Assembly: GCA_963849005.1 (NCBI GenBank)
Contig: CAWKGC010000007.1
Coordinates: 62,001-126,000, forward strand
Direction: 5' to 3'
Source of the DNA: CAWKGC01 sp963849005
Lineage (GTDB): Bacteria; Pseudomonadota; Gammaproteobacteria; Burkholderiales; Usitatibacteraceae
Length of the DNA stretch: 64,000 bases
A program made the translations under genes and the position numbers. Shown here in pieces: positions 29,387 to 39,064 of the stretch; position 1 is the first letter of the stretch; every line of letters begins with the position of its first letter. The notes under the pieces were generated by a model. That model had not been told where the DNA came from, did not search any database, and saw only the letters and a list, made by a program, of their open reading frames with translations.

Positions 29387-30547
29387 ATGCAGACCCCGTT
29401 TCCCCTTCGTTCCAAGCTGCCCGCGACCGGCACGACGATCTTCACGGTGATGTCGGCGCTCGCCCAGAAGCACGGCGCGGTGAACCTCGGGCAGGGCTTT
29501 CCCGACTACGAGATCGATCCGGCGCTGGTCGAGCTGGTCACCCGGGCGATGCGCGCGGGCCATAACCAGTATCCCCTGATGCCGGGAGTGATGGCGCTGC
29601 GCCAGGCGATCTCGGCGAAGGTCGAGCGCCTTTACGGTCGCGCCTACGATCCCGAGGCCGAAATCACCGTGACCACCGGAGCGACGCAGGGCATCTTCAC
29701 CGCGATCCAGGCACTCGCGCATGCGGGCGACGAGGTCATCGTCTTCGAGCCGGCGTACGACAGCTACATTCCTTCCGTGCGGCTGGCGGGCGCCACGCCC
29801 GTCGCGCTGCCGCTCACCTTTCCCGGCTACCGCATCGACTGGGCCGCGGTGCGCGCCGCGATCACGCCGCGCACGCGCATGATCGTCGTCAACACGCCCA
29901 ACAATCCCGGCACCAGCGTGCTGTCGGCGGACGACGTGGCGCAGCTTGCCGCGGTCACGCGCGGAACGCCGATCGTCGTCCTGAGCGACGAGGTGTACGA
30001 GCACATGGTCTATGACGGCGCGCGCCACGAGAGCATCGCCCGCAGCGACGAACTGGCCCGGCGCAGCGTGGTCGTCGGCTCGTTCGGCAAGACCTTTCAC
30101 GCGACCGGCTGGAAGGTCGGCTACGCGCTCGCGCCGCCGGAGATCACCGCCGAGATCCGCCGCGTGCACCAATTCAACGTCTTTACCGTGAACAGCGCGG
30201 CGCAACATGCGCTGGCGGAGTTCCTGCGCGAGCCCTCGCGCTACGAGGCGCTGCCGGCGTTCTTCGCGGCCAAGCGCGACCTGTTGCGCGCGGCGCTCGC
30301 GGACACGCCGCTCGAATTGCTGCCCTGCGAGGGGAGCTATTTCCAGCTGGCGCGCTACGGGCGCGTGAGCGAGGAGCCGGCGGCCGAATTCGCCCAGCGG
30401 CTGGTGCGCGAGATCGGGGTCGCGACGATCCCGCTGTCAGCCTTCTACCAGGACGGCACCGACCACAAGGTGATCCGCTTCTGCTTCGCCAAGCGGGACG
30501 AGACGATGGAAGCCGCGGCGGAGCGCCTGCGCAAGCTCGATGGCTGA
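29387..30547 (+). CDS. PLP-dependent aminotransferase, methionine aminotransferase (YbdL) type
   Basis: Fold type I aminotransferase of 386 residues. HGAVNLGQGFPDYEIDP, the cofactor pocket TTGATQGIFTAIQAL, NTPNNPGTSVLS and the Schiff-base Lys in GSFGKTFHATGWKVGY are clear. The subgroup resembles YbdL/kynurenine aminotransferase, which acts on methionine and aromatic amino acids; the physiological substrate here is unknown. Its end overlaps the start of the thioredoxin-like gene by 8 bp, implying cotranscription. Confidence 0.88.
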   Translation: MQTPFPLRSKLPATGTTIFTVMSALAQKHGAVNLGQGFPDYEIDPALVELVTRAMRAGHNQYPLMPGVMALRQAISAKVERLYGRAYDPEAEITVTTGATQGIFTAIQALAHAGDEVIVFEPAYDSYIPSVRLAGATPVALPLTFPGYRIDWAAVRAAITPRTRMIVVNTPNNPGTSVLSADDVAQLAAVTRGTPIVVLSDEVYEHMVYDGARHESIARSDELARRSVVVGSFGKTFHATGWKVGYALAPPEITAEIRRVHQFNVFTVNSAAQHALAEFLREPSRYEALPAFFAAKRDLLRAALADTPLELLPCEGSYFQLARYGRVSEEPAAEFAQRLVREIGVATIPLSAFYQDGTDHKVIRFCFAKRDETMEAAAERLRKLDG

Positions 30548-30881
30548 AGACCTCGTCGTCATCTGCCTGTGCGCCGAGTGGTGCTCGTCCTGCCGCGAGT
30601 ATCGCGCCCGGTTCGACCTGGCCCGTTCGCGCCTGCCGCACGCGCGATTCATCTGGGTCGACATCGAGGACGAGGCGGACCTCGTCCACCCCGTCGAGGT
30701 CGAGAACTTCCCGACCGTCCTGGTTACCGTTGGATCCGAGACGCGCTTTTTCGGCCCGCTGACGCCGCAACCGGAAACGCTCGAGCGGCTGGTGCGCGCG
30801 GCCGGCGGCATGCCGGCGATCGAGGACCGGACGATCGCGGACGTGGCACAACGCATCATGGACTTGCGCCGCCCGCGCTGA
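30540..30881 (+). CDS. Thioredoxin-like protein
   Basis: 113 residues with the thioredoxin active site as WCSSC (AEWCSSCREYRARF) and the cis-Pro loop FPTVLVTV. There is no signal peptide, so it acts in the cytoplasm. The fold continues VDIEDEADLVHPVEVENFPTVL and ends early. The CSSC dipeptide differs from CGPC of TrxA, so the redox potential and partners may differ. The start overlaps the aminotransferase stop. Confidence 0.85.
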   Translation: MAEDLVVICLCAEWCSSCREYRARFDLARSRLPHARFIWVDIEDEADLVHPVEVENFPTVLVTVGSETRFFGPLTPQPETLERLVRAAGGMPAIEDRTIADVAQRIMDLRRPR

Positions 30882-30890
30882 GCGCCCGGC

Positions 30891-31875
30891 TCAGGCGGCA
30901 GTGGGCAGGCCGGTCGCGTCGAACATCCCTTCGAACAGGATCGAGCTCAGGTAACGCTCGCCCGAGTCCGGCAGGATCACGACGATGGTCTTGCCGGCAT
31001 TCTCGGGCCGCTGCGCCAGGCGCACCGCTGCCGCGGTCGCCGCGCCGCAGGAGATGCCGGCGAGGATGCCTTCCTCGCGCGCGAGGCGGCGCGCGTAAAG
31101 CACGGCCTCCTCGTTCGTCACCTGCTCGACGCTGTCGACGAGCGAGAGGTCGAGCACGTCGGGGATGAAGTTCGCGCCGATGCCCTGGATCTTGTGGCCG
31201 GCCGGCTTGAGCGGCTCGCCGGCGCGCCTTTGCGTCAGCAGCGGGCTCGCGCGCGGGTTCCACCGCGACCGAGAGGATCTTCTTGCCCTTGGTGTTCTTG
31301 ATGTAGCGCGAGACGCCGGTGATGGTGCCGCCGGTGCCGACGCCGGCGACGAAGATGTCGATCGTGCCGTCGGTGTCGTCCCAGATCTCGGGGCCGGTGG
31401 TGGCCTCATGGATGGCCGGGATTGGCGGGGTTCTTGAACTGCTGCAGCAGGACGTACCTGCGGGATCGGAGGCGGCGATCTCCTCGGCCTTCGCCACCGC
31501 GCCGGTCATGCCCTTGGCGCCTTCGGTCAGGACCAGCTTCGCGCCGTAGGCGAGCAGCAGCTTGCGCCGCTCGATGCACATGGTCTCGGGCATGGTCAGC
31601 GTGATCGGGATGCCGCGCGCGGCGGCGACGAAGGCGAGCGCGATGCCGGTATTGCCGCTGGTGGGCTCGATGATCTCCTTGCCGGGTCCGAGCAGGCCGC
31701 GCTTCTCGGCGTCCCAGATCATGGCGGCGCCGATGCGGCACTTCACCGAGTAGGCGGGGTTGCGGCCCTCGATCTTGGCGAGCACCGTGGCCTTCGCGCC
31801 GTCGGTGACGCGGTTCAGGCGGACGAGCGGCGTGCGGCCGATGGACAGCGAATTGTCGGCGAAGGGAGCGGTCAT
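30891..31875 (-). CDS. cysK: Cysteine synthase A (frameshifted)
   Basis: O-acetylserine sulfhydrylase, the last step of cysteine synthesis; PLP enzyme. PLP Lys45 is in AYSVKCRIG (usually SVKDRIG), phosphate loop GVGTGGTITGVSRY and the substrate loop PTSGNTGIA. Indels near 31458 and 31420 put YVLLQQFKNPANP in another frame, and a third near 31250 moves the C-terminal 118 residues. Corrected, it is about 328 residues, but longer than CysK of E. coli by a few. It lies downstream of, and on the same strand as, the sulfate-reduction genes. Confidence 0.9.
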
Positions 31876-31903
31876 GGTGTGTTCCTCGTGTGGATGATCG
31901 GTT

Positions 31904-32356
31904 TCAGCCCTGGACCCAGGGCAGGCCGTGGAAGCGCCAGCCGTTCAGCTTGTTGCGCTGGCCGGCATTGTCCGGCGTGCCCTCGAAGCCCTCGAGGATG
32001 TTGAAGGCCGCGGTGAAGCCATTCCTCGCGGCGAGCTCCGCCGCGCTGTGCGAACGGACGGCGCTGCGGCACAGGAACAGGATGGGCTGGTCGCGCGGAT
32101 AGCGCTCGGCAAGCTGGTCGATGAACGAAGCGTTCGGCGCCTGTTCCCCGTAGCGACGCCACTCGACGAGTTCCGAGCCGGGAATGTGGCCGACGTATTC
32201 CCATTCGGGGCGCGTGCGCACGTCGACGATCACCGCGCGTCCTTCGACCAGCAGTTTGTGCGCTTCGCCGGGCGTGACCGCCCCGGCATAGGCAAGTCCC
32301 TGCGCGCGGCCACGCTCCTGCGCGCCGGCAAGCAGGTTGTCTGGAGTGCTGTTCAC
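31904..32356 (-). CDS. Rhodanese-like sulfurtransferase domain protein
   Basis: Rhodanese domain of about 150 residues with active-site loop LFLCRSAVRSHSA (persulfide Cys) and the upstream VIVDVRTRPEWEYVGHIPGSELVEW. A GTG at 32356 (VNSTPDNLLAGAQERGR) matches the usual start of the family, so I annotate a separate gene. However, the frame is open without a stop from the C-terminal part of CobA into this domain, so a CobA-rhodanese fusion is possible. It belongs to the sulfate assimilation operon by position and strand. Confidence 0.85.
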   Translation of the reverse strand: MNSTPDNLLAGAQERGRAQGLAYAGAVTPGEAHKLLVEGRAVIVDVRTRPEWEYVGHIPGSELVEWRRYGEQAPNASFIDQLAERYPRDQPILFLCRSAVRSHSAAELAARNGFTAAFNILEGFEGTPDNAGQRNKLNGWRFHGLPWVQG

Positions 32357-33165
32357 GCGGCGATAGTAATGCGAAAGGCGTGAAAGCGCGCTCAGCTGGC
32401 GCGCCGGGCCGCGAAACGCGGCTGGGGCAGAATCAGCTTCGCCGGACAGCGGGGATCCTCGCGCGCCGTCGAATACCTCGCCCACGAAAAGCAGGGCGGG
32501 TCCGCCGTGGAACTCCGGCGCGATCCGGGACAACTCCGCGAGCGTCCCGACGCTGTGGCGAGAGCCCGGAAGCGACGCGCTCTCCACGAGCGCCACCGGC
32601 GTGCCGGGCGGCCTGCCGGCGTCGATCAGCGCTTGCGCAATGCCCGTGGCCTGCGCCGAGGCCATGTACAGGACGGCCGTGTCGGCGCAGCTGCTGCCTG
32701 CAGCCAGTCGCTTGCCTCCTCCTCGCGGCCGACGCGCGGCGTGGCGAAGGCCACCGTGCGCGCGACGCCTCGGCGGGTGAGGGAAATCCCGAGCTCGGCG
32801 CTCGCCGCCAGCGCCGCGGTGATGCCGGGCACGACTTCGACTTCGACGCCGGCGTCCTTGAGCGCGTCGATCTCTTCCTGCGCGCGGCCGAACAGCATCG
32901 GGTCGCCGCCCTTCAGGCGCACCACCGTTGCGTGCGACCTGGCCGCCTCGACGATGGCGCGGTTGATGAAGCGCTGCTCGGTGGAGACCTTGCCGTTGCG
33001 CTTGCCCACGTCGATGAGGCGCGCCTGCTTCGCCAGCGCCAGCGTCTCCGGATGCACGAGGGCGTCGTGAAAGACGATGTCGGCGCGCTCGATGAGGCGC
33101 AAGGCACGGAACGTGAGCAGGTCGGGCGCGCCCGGTCCCGCGCCCACCAGCCAGACCTTAGGCAT
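32357..33165 (-). CDS. cobA: Uroporphyrinogen-III C-methyltransferase (frameshifted)
   Basis: Makes precorrin-2, the precursor of siroheme used by the sulfite reductase encoded upstream. SAM-binding GAGPGAPDLLTFRAL, HDALVHPE, RLKGGDPMLFGRAQEE and VPGITAALAASAELGISLTRR are the SUMT motifs. The frame breaks near 32690; in the other frame the protein continues YMASAQATGIAQALIDAG and SASLPGSRHSVGTLAEL. No stop is seen before the rhodanese domain, so the 3' border at 32357 is a boundary of convenience. The start at 33165 overlaps the cysN stop by 8 bp. Confidence 0.88.
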
Positions 33166-34435
33166 GGAGGATCTCCTCGACCATGCCGCCGGCGGCAGTG
33201 GCGTTGCTCGCCTCGTCGACGAGGATGAAGCTGCCGGTGGCGCGCACTTCGGCATAGCGGTCGAGGGCGAGCGGCCGCGCGGTCCTGATGCGCGCCAGCC
33301 CGATGTCGTTGGCGGCCAGCCCGGCGTGCCCGGCGGCCGGCGTGAGCGTGTGGATATCCAGCGTTCCGAGCACGGCGTCTATCCTCGCCCTTGCGACGAC
33401 CGTGCCGTGCTTGATGAGGTAGTTGCGGCGCAAATCGAGCGTGCCGGCGAGCCAGCACAGCCGCGCAGTGAAGGTGTCCGTCACTCGCGGCGGGTCGATG
33501 GCATGGGTGAGGAGGTCGCCGCGCACGACATCGACCTGCCGGTCGAGGAGAAGCGAAACGGAACGCCCCGCCGCGGCAAGTTCCAGTGAACCATCGAGCG
33601 TGACGATGTCGGCGATGCGCGCCGCCACGCCGGACGGCCAGACGCGAATCTCGTCGCCAACCGCAACGACGCCGGATTCGACGCGCCCGAGGTAGCCGCG
33701 CTGCTCCTGCCTCGGGCCGAAGCGCGAGCGCGAAACAAGCTGGACCGGGAAGCGCCACGGGCCCGAGGAGCGCCGGGTGACCGTGGCGCCCTCGAGCACG
33801 TCCAGGAGCGTGGGGCCGTCGTACCAGGCGAGGCGGTGGCCGCGCTCGACGACCATGTCGCCATCGAGCGCGCTCAGCGGCACGGCGGACACGAAATCGA
33901 AGCCGAGCGGCAGGGCCAGCGCCAGGAATTCTTCCGAGATGCGCTTGAAGACGGCGCGGTCGAAGCCGACGAGGTCCATCTTGTTTACCGCGAGGACCAC
34001 GTGCCGGATGCCGAGCAGGCCGAGAAGGGCGGCATGGCGCTTGGTCTGGTGCTGCAGCCCCGCCGAGGCGTCGACGAGGATGATGCCCAGGTCGGCACTG
34101 CTCGCTCCCGTGACCATGTTGCGCGTGTACTGTTCATGGCCGGGCGTGTCGGCGAGGATGAAGCGGCGCTTCGGCGTGGCGAAGTAGCGGTAGGCCACGT
34201 CGATGGTGATGCCCTGCTCGCGCTCCGCCGTGAGGCCGTCGGTGAGCAGCGCCAGGTCGATTCCGCCCGTGTTTCCGGATGGGGCGCCGCCGCGGCGCGC
34301 GGTGTCGCGCGCCAGCGTGGCGAGCTGGTCGGCGAGGATCGTCCTGGTGTCGAAGAGGAGCCGCCCGATCAGCGTGCTCTTGCCGTCGTCGACCGAGCCC
34401 GAGGTGGTGACGCGCAGGGTGTCGGCGTTCGGCAT
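33158..34435 (-). CDS. cysN: Sulfate adenylyltransferase subunit 1 (GTPase)
   Basis: GTP-driven subunit that, with CysD, makes adenosine 5'-phosphosulfate from sulfate and ATP. G1 motif GSVDDGKSTLIGRL, G3 DTPGHEQYTRNM and G4 NKMDL are intact, and domain II/III beta-barrels follow. 425 residues, which is the stand-alone CysN length: there is no C-terminal CysC (APS kinase) domain. This agrees with the APS-type reductase in the same operon. The start overlaps the cysD stop by one base (TGATG). Confidence 0.95.
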   Translation of the reverse strand: MPNADTLRVTTSGSVDDGKSTLIGRLLFDTRTILADQLATLARDTARRGGAPSGNTGGIDLALLTDGLTAEREQGITIDVAYRYFATPKRRFILADTPGHEQYTRNMVTGASSADLGIILVDASAGLQHQTKRHAALLGLLGIRHVVLAVNKMDLVGFDRAVFKRISEEFLALALPLGFDFVSAVPLSALDGDMVVERGHRLAWYDGPTLLDVLEGATVTRRSSGPWRFPVQLVSRSRFGPRQEQRGYLGRVESGVVAVGDEIRVWPSGVAARIADIVTLDGSLELAAAGRSVSLLLDRQVDVVRGDLLTHAIDPPRVTDTFTARLCWLAGTLDLRRNYLIKHGTVVARARIDAVLGTLDIHTLTPAAGHAGLAANDIGLARIRTARPLALDRYAEVRATGSFILVDEASNATAAGGMVEEILHA

Positions 34436-35442
34436 CAGAAATACCCTTCGCGCTTGCGCAGTTCCATCGACGCGTCCGATGTCTGGTCGTCGAGCCGCGT
34501 GGCGCCGCGCTCCGTGATGGTGATTACGGCGGTCTCGGCAATGATCTCGTCGAGCGTGCTTGCGTCCGAGGCGACGGGGCAGGTGCAGGTGATGTCGCCG
34601 ACGGTGCGAAAGCGAACGCTTTGCACGCGGGGCTTCTCGCCTTCGAGCAGCGGGATGAAGGGGGACACCGGGACGAGCAGGCCGCGGCGCTCGACCACCT
34701 CGCGCTGGTGGGCGAAATAGATCGACGGCACGGCAAGTCGCTCGCGGGCTATGTATTGCCAGATGTCGAGCTCGGTCCAGTTGGAGATCGGGAAGACGCG
34801 GAAATGCTCGCCGGGGTGCAGGCGCGCGTTGTACAGGCTCCACAGTTCCGCGCGCTGGTTGCGCGGGTCCCACTGGCCGAACTCGTTGCGGTGCGAAAGG
34901 ATGCGTTCCTTGGCGCGCGCCTTTTCCTCGTCGCGGCGCGCGCCGCCGAACAGCGCGTCGAAGCCGAATTCCCGGATCGCGTCGAGCAGCGTCACCGACT
35001 GGTGGGCGTTGCGTGTTTCGTCCGGACGGCGAAGGACCACGCGGCCGCTGGCGATCGAGTCGGCAACCGAGCGCACGATGAGCCTCTCGCCCAGCTCGGC
35101 GGCGCGCGCGTCGCGAAAGGCGATGACTTCCGGGAAGTTGTGCCCCGTGTCGATGTGCAGCAGCGGGAAGGGGAAGCGGTCCGGCCGGAAGGCCTTCTCG
35201 GCGAGCCGCAGCATGACGATGGAATCCTTGCCGCCGGAGAACAGCAGCGCCGGGTCCTTCGTCTCGGCCACGACCTCGCGCATCACGTGGATGGCCTCGG
35301 ACTCGAGCGTATCGAGATGCGAGAGTCTTCGGTCAGCCGCGCTTTCCACAGGGACATCGTACCTTGCCCCGCGCTTTCCGAAAATCACGCCGGGCCCGGC
35401 GAAGGAGGCGCCCGTCCCGATGGTCTCGAGGAGGGCGCTCAT
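34435..35442 (-). CDS. cysD: Sulfate adenylyltransferase subunit 2
   Basis: ATP pyrophosphatase-type subunit that adenylates sulfate. PP-loop LLFSGGKDSIVML is followed by LLHIDTGHNFPEVI, GGARRDEEKARAKERILSHR and the C-terminal CTCPVASDASTLDEII..RGATRLDDQTSDASMELRKREGYF. 335 residues, slightly longer than in E. coli at the N-terminus (MSALLETIGTGASFAGPGV). The ATG overlaps the cysH stop by ATGA, so translation is coupled. Confidence 0.95.
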   Translation of the reverse strand: MSALLETIGTGASFAGPGVIFGKRGARYDVPVESAADRRLSHLDTLESEAIHVMREVVAETKDPALLFSGGKDSIVMLRLAEKAFRPDRFPFPLLHIDTGHNFPEVIAFRDARAAELGERLIVRSVADSIASGRVVLRRPDETRNAHQSVTLLDAIREFGFDALFGGARRDEEKARAKERILSHRNEFGQWDPRNQRAELWSLYNARLHPGEHFRVFPISNWTELDIWQYIARERLAVPSIYFAHQREVVERRGLLVPVSPFIPLLEGEKPRVQSVRFRTVGDITCTCPVASDASTLDEIIAETAVITITERGATRLDDQTSDASMELRKREGYF

Positions 35443-36129
35443 GCGGTTTCCTTCGCGACATGCAGGCCGCATTCCCGGCTGGACCTGGTTTCCCACCACC
35501 AGCGCCCGGCGCGCGGGTCCTCGCCCGGGCGAACGGCGCGGGTGCAGGGCTCGCAGCCGATAGACGGATAGCCGCGGTCGTGCAGCGCGTTGTAGGGCAC
35601 GTCGTAGGCGCGCAGGTATTCCCAGACTTCGCCTTCGCTCCAGTCGGCGAGCGGGTTGAACTTGGCGATGCCGTGGTCGGCATCGAAGGCGGACTCGCTC
35701 ACGCCTGCGCGCGAAGCGGCCTGTTCGCGGCGCAGGCCCGTGATCCACGCGCCCTTGCCCGCCAGGGCGCGGGCGAGCGGTTCGACCTTGCGAATGCGGC
35801 AGCACGACTTGCGCAGCTCGAGGCCTTTGTAGAATCCGTCCGGGCCGTTGGCGGCGACGTACGCCCGGACAGACTCGGGCTCGGGCGTCCAAGTCTCGAT
35901 CGCGATGCCGTAGCGCGCCCGGGTGCGGGCGATGAGATCCAGCGTCTCGGCCGGCAAGCGGCCGGTATCGAGCGTGAAAACGCTGATCTCCGGAAACTCG
36001 CGCGCGGCGAGGTCGATGAGCACCATGTCCTCCGCGCCAAAGCTGGACGGAGAGCGCGACCGGGCCGTAAAGCGCGACGGCTTCCTTCAACAAGGCGCGC
36101 AAGCGCGGCAGGCGGGCGTTTGCGCTCAT
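35439..36129 (-). CDS. cysH: Adenylylsulfate (APS-type) reductase, Fe-S containing (frameshifted)
   Basis: Reduces APS to sulfite and AMP using thioredoxin. The paired Cys motifs CCRIRKVEPL and IGCEPCTRAV, which bind a [4Fe-4S] cluster, mark the APS-type rather than PAPS-type enzyme; the catalytic Cys is in the C-terminal ECGLH. The first 30 residues (MSANARLPRLRALLKEAVALYGPVALS) are in another frame and join near 36040 to give FGAEDMVLIDLAAREFPEISVFTLDTGRL. The start at 36129 overlaps the DUF934 stop by ATGA. Confidence 0.93.
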
Positions 36130-36584
36130 GCCGCGCTCGCCTGGTTGGCCGCGCGCAGCCGGAACACCGGAACGGCCCGGTCGGCGGCCGCTTGGTACGG
36201 TGTGCTGAAATCCCGGAGGGCGGTGACGGCGGCGTGCGCATCGCGGCCATTCGCCAGCACGAAGGCATTGAAGCCGCTGCGCGACAAGTAGAACAACTGG
36301 TCGCGGTGGACGTCGCCGACCGCGCGCAGTTCGCCCTTCCAGCCAAGGCGCCGGCGCAGCAGATAGGCGATGGAATAGCCGCGCCCGTCGGTGAACTTGG
36401 GGAACTGCACGGCGATGCGCTCGATCGCGCCGAACGAGGCGGCCAGCGCCACGGGATCGTCGTCGGGCTGGAGGAGCACCGAGAGCCCGGTCTCGCCGAA
36501 ATGCGCGGGCAGGTCCACGAGCGAGAGCCACTCGACGTCCTCGAACGGCACCACACGGCCGTCGCGAATGAGCGCCTCAGGCAT
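36126..36584 (-). CDS. DUF934 protein, sulfite reductase-associated
   Basis: 152 residues from the ATG at 36584 (MPEALIRDGRVVPFEDVEW); an in-frame ATG lies 24 bp earlier but inside cysI. The segment VALAASFGAIERIAVQFPKFTDGRGYSIAYLLRRRLGWKGELRAVGDVHRDQLFYLSRSGFNAF is the DUF934 core. Family members sit between cysI and cysH in many proteobacteria, and they are thought to help sulfite reductase, possibly in electron delivery; I cannot confirm that from sequence. It overlaps cysI by 8 bp and cysH by 4 bp. Confidence 0.88.
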   Translation of the reverse strand: MPEALIRDGRVVPFEDVEWLSLVDLPAHFGETGLSVLLQPDDDPVALAASFGAIERIAVQFPKFTDGRGYSIAYLLRRRLGWKGELRAVGDVHRDQLFYLSRSGFNAFVLANGRDAHAAVTALRDFSTPYQAAADRAVPVFRLRAANQASAA

Positions 36585-38252
36585 GGGCCACCTCCTTCGC
36601 TTCGCCATAGACGCTGCGCTTGAAGGGCGCGATGCCGATGCGGCGCACGGTGTCGATGAAGCGTTCCTCGGTGATGCGCTCGGCGATGTACGTGTCGACC
36701 AGCTTCGACACCACGTCTGGCATGTCGGCCGCGGCGAACGACGGCCCGATCACGTCGCCGAGCGTCGCATCCTCGCCCTGCGCGCCGCCGATCGAGACCT
36801 GGTACCACTCGCTCCCGTTCTTGTCGACGCCGAGGATGCCGATGTGGCCGACGTGGTGGTGCCCACAGGAATTCATGCAGCCCGAGATGTTGAGGTCCAG
36901 TTCGCCGATGTCATGCAGGTAATCGAGGTCGTCGAAGCGCCGCTGGATGGCCTCGGCGACCGGGATCGACTTGGCATTGGCGAGCGAGCAGAAGTCGCCG
37001 CCCGGGCAGCAGACGATGTTGGTGAGCAGCCCCACGTTGGGCGTGGCCAGTCCCGCCTGCTTCGCCTCCAGCCAGAGGGAGAAGAGGTCGCGCTTGCGCA
37101 CGTCGGCGAGGATCAGGTTCTGCTCGTGCGACACGCGCAGCTCGCCGAAGCTGTAGCGGTCGGCAAGGCCGGCGACGAGGTCCATCTGGCCGGCGGTCGC
37201 GTCGCCCGGCGGAACGCCGGTCCTTTTTAGCGAAAGCGTCACCGACGCATAGCCGGGCTGCTTGTGGCTGTGGACATTGCGCTCGGTCCAGCGCGTGAAG
37301 GCGCGGCTGTCGGCGAGCGCCTCGATGTAGGCGGAATCGATGTCCGGCAGCCTTTCGTAGGCGGGCGGCGCGAAGAAGGCGCTCACGCGGTGCAGCTCGG
37401 CGTCGTGTCAGCGTGGAGGGCGAGCCTTGCAGGTGGGCGAATTCCTCCTCTACCTGCCGGCCGAACTCCTGCAGCCCGAGCGCGCGCACGAGGATCTTGA
37501 TGCGCGCCTTGTACAGGTTGTCGCGGCGGCCGTGGCGGTTGTAGACGCGCAGGATCGCTTCGGTGTAGTTGAGCATTTCCGCCCACGGCAGGAACTCGCG
37601 CAGCAACTGCCCGACGATCGGGGTGCGGCCCATGCCGCCGCCGACGAAGACCTTGAGGCCCAGGTCGCCCTCGGCGTTGCGCACCGCCCACAGGCCGATG
37701 TCGTGGAGCAGGATTGCCGCGCGGTCGGTGGCCGCGCCGTTGATCGCGATCTTGAACTTGCGCGGCAGGTAGGCGAATTCCGGATGGAACGTCGACCATT
37801 GCCGCAGGATCTCGCGCAAGCGCGCGCGGGTCGACGAGCTCGTCGGGCGCCACGCCGGCGAAATGGTCCGAGGTGATGTTGCGCACGCAGTTGCCGCTGG
37901 TCTGGATGGCGTGCATCTCGACTTCGGCGAGTTCGGCGAGGAGCTTCGGCACGTCTTCCAGCTTCGGCCAGTTGTACTGCAGGTTCTGGCGCGTGGTGAA
38001 GTGGGCGTAGCCGCGGTCGTAGGCGCGCGCGATGTGGGCGAGCTTGCGCAACTGCCGCGAGTTCAGCTGCCCATAGGGGATGGCGACGCGCAGCATCGGC
38101 GCGTGGCGCTGGATGTATAGGCCGTTCTGCAGGCGCAGGGGCCGGAACTCGTCGTCGGTGAGTTCGCCGGCGAGATAGCGTCGCGTCTGGTCGGCGAACT
38201 GGGCCACGCGTTCGTCGACGATGCGCTGGTCGTAGTTGTCGTATCGATACAT
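36577..38252 (-). CDS. cysI: Sulfite (nitrite/sulfite) reductase haemoprotein (two frameshifts)
   Basis: Six-electron reduction of sulfite to sulfide at a coupled siroheme-[4Fe-4S] centre. The cluster ligands are CCPGGDFC and SGCMNSCGHHH. The N-terminal half has YAHFTTRQNLQYNWPKLEDVPKLL and SGNCVRNITSDHFAGV. Frameshifts near 37825 and 37405 separate the three pieces that begin MYRYDNYDQRIVDERV, REILRQWSTFHPEFAYLPRKFKIAING and AYERLPDIDSAYIEALADSRAF. Corrected length is about 557 residues. No CysJ flavoprotein gene is in the window; the DUF934 gene takes that place. First gene of the operon, 8 bp after the TauE-like permease. Confidence 0.92.
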
Positions 38253-38260
38253 GGATTGCC

Positions 38261-39064
38261 CTAGTGCAGGACCAGCTTCGTGCCGGCGAAAAGCAGGAGC
38301 GCAGCAAGAGCGCGCCGCACGGCGCGTTCCGGCAGGCGCACCGCGAAATGGCTGCCCAGCACGATGCCGGGAAGGGAGCCCAGGAGCAGCGCGCCGAGCA
38401 GCGCCCAATCGACGTTGCCGAACCACGCGTGGCCCAGCCCGGCGGCGAGCGTGAGCGGCACGGCGTGCGCGATGTCGGTGCCGACGATGCGCAAGGTGGC
38501 CAGCGCCGGATAGAGCAGCAGCAGCGCCGTGACGCCGACTGCGCCCGCGCCCACCGAAGAAATGCTGACCGCAATGCCGAGGAAGGCGCCGGCGGCAACG
38601 GTGGCGGCGAACCGGTGGCGCGCGGTCCAGGCGCCGAATCCGCTTCGGCTCGCCCATTCGTGGAGGCGGCCGCGAAACGCGATCGCGAACGCGGTGGCGA
38701 CCAGCATCAGCCCGAGCGATGTCGATACCAGTGCGTCGGTGCTTTCGCCGCGCGCGCCGAAATGCGCGAGGACAAGCAGCGCGAGCGCAGCACCCGGCAG
38801 GCTGCCGGCGGCAAGGCGCCCCGCGATGCGCCAGTCGACCGTTCCTTTCAGCCCGTGCGTGGCGGCGCCGCCCATCTTGGTGAAGGCGGCATAGAGGAGG
38901 TCGGTGCCGACCGCAGTCACCGGCGCGACGTGAAAGCCGAGGACCAGCAGCGGCGTCATCAGCGAGCCGCCGCCCACGCCGGTGAGCCCGACGATGGCGC
39001 CGACGGCGAACCCGGCGATCGAATAGGAGAGATCCATGGGGTGGATGGTAGTTGGCTTGTTCAT
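38261..39064 (-). CDS. TauE/SafE-family membrane permease
   Basis: Integral membrane protein of 267 residues with about eight hydrophobic helices. The N-terminal glycine-rich GAIVGLTGVGGGSLMTPLLVLGF and the repeated half-site FLGIAVSISSVGAGAVGVTALLLLYP are hallmarks of the TauE/SafE (DUF81) family, linked to export or import of sulfite, sulfonates and related anions. Being the first gene in the cys operon, right before cysI, it may move sulfate or sulfite; direction is unknown. An internal ATG at residue 10 (MDLSYSIAGF) may be the true start. Confidence 0.88.
   Translation of the reverse strand: MNKPTTIHPMDLSYSIAGFAVGAIVGLTGVGGGSLMTPLLVLGFHVAPVTAVGTDLLYAAFTKMGGAATHGLKGTVDWRIAGRLAAGSLPGAALALLVLAHFGARGESTDALVSTSLGLMLVATAFAIAFRGRLHEWASRSGFGAWTARHRFAATVAAGAFLGIAVSISSVGAGAVGVTALLLLYPALATLRIVGTDIAHAVPLTLAAGLGHAWFGNVDWALLGALLLGSLPGIVLGSHFAVRLPERAVRRALAALLLFAGTKLVLH

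Noticed and set aside
31432..31462. A divergent loop (TSCCSSSRTPPIP) in cysteine synthase
   Set aside because: Shifting the frame by one base gives YVLLQQFKNPANP, the standard CysK sequence, so the odd loop is an artefact of two compensating indels.
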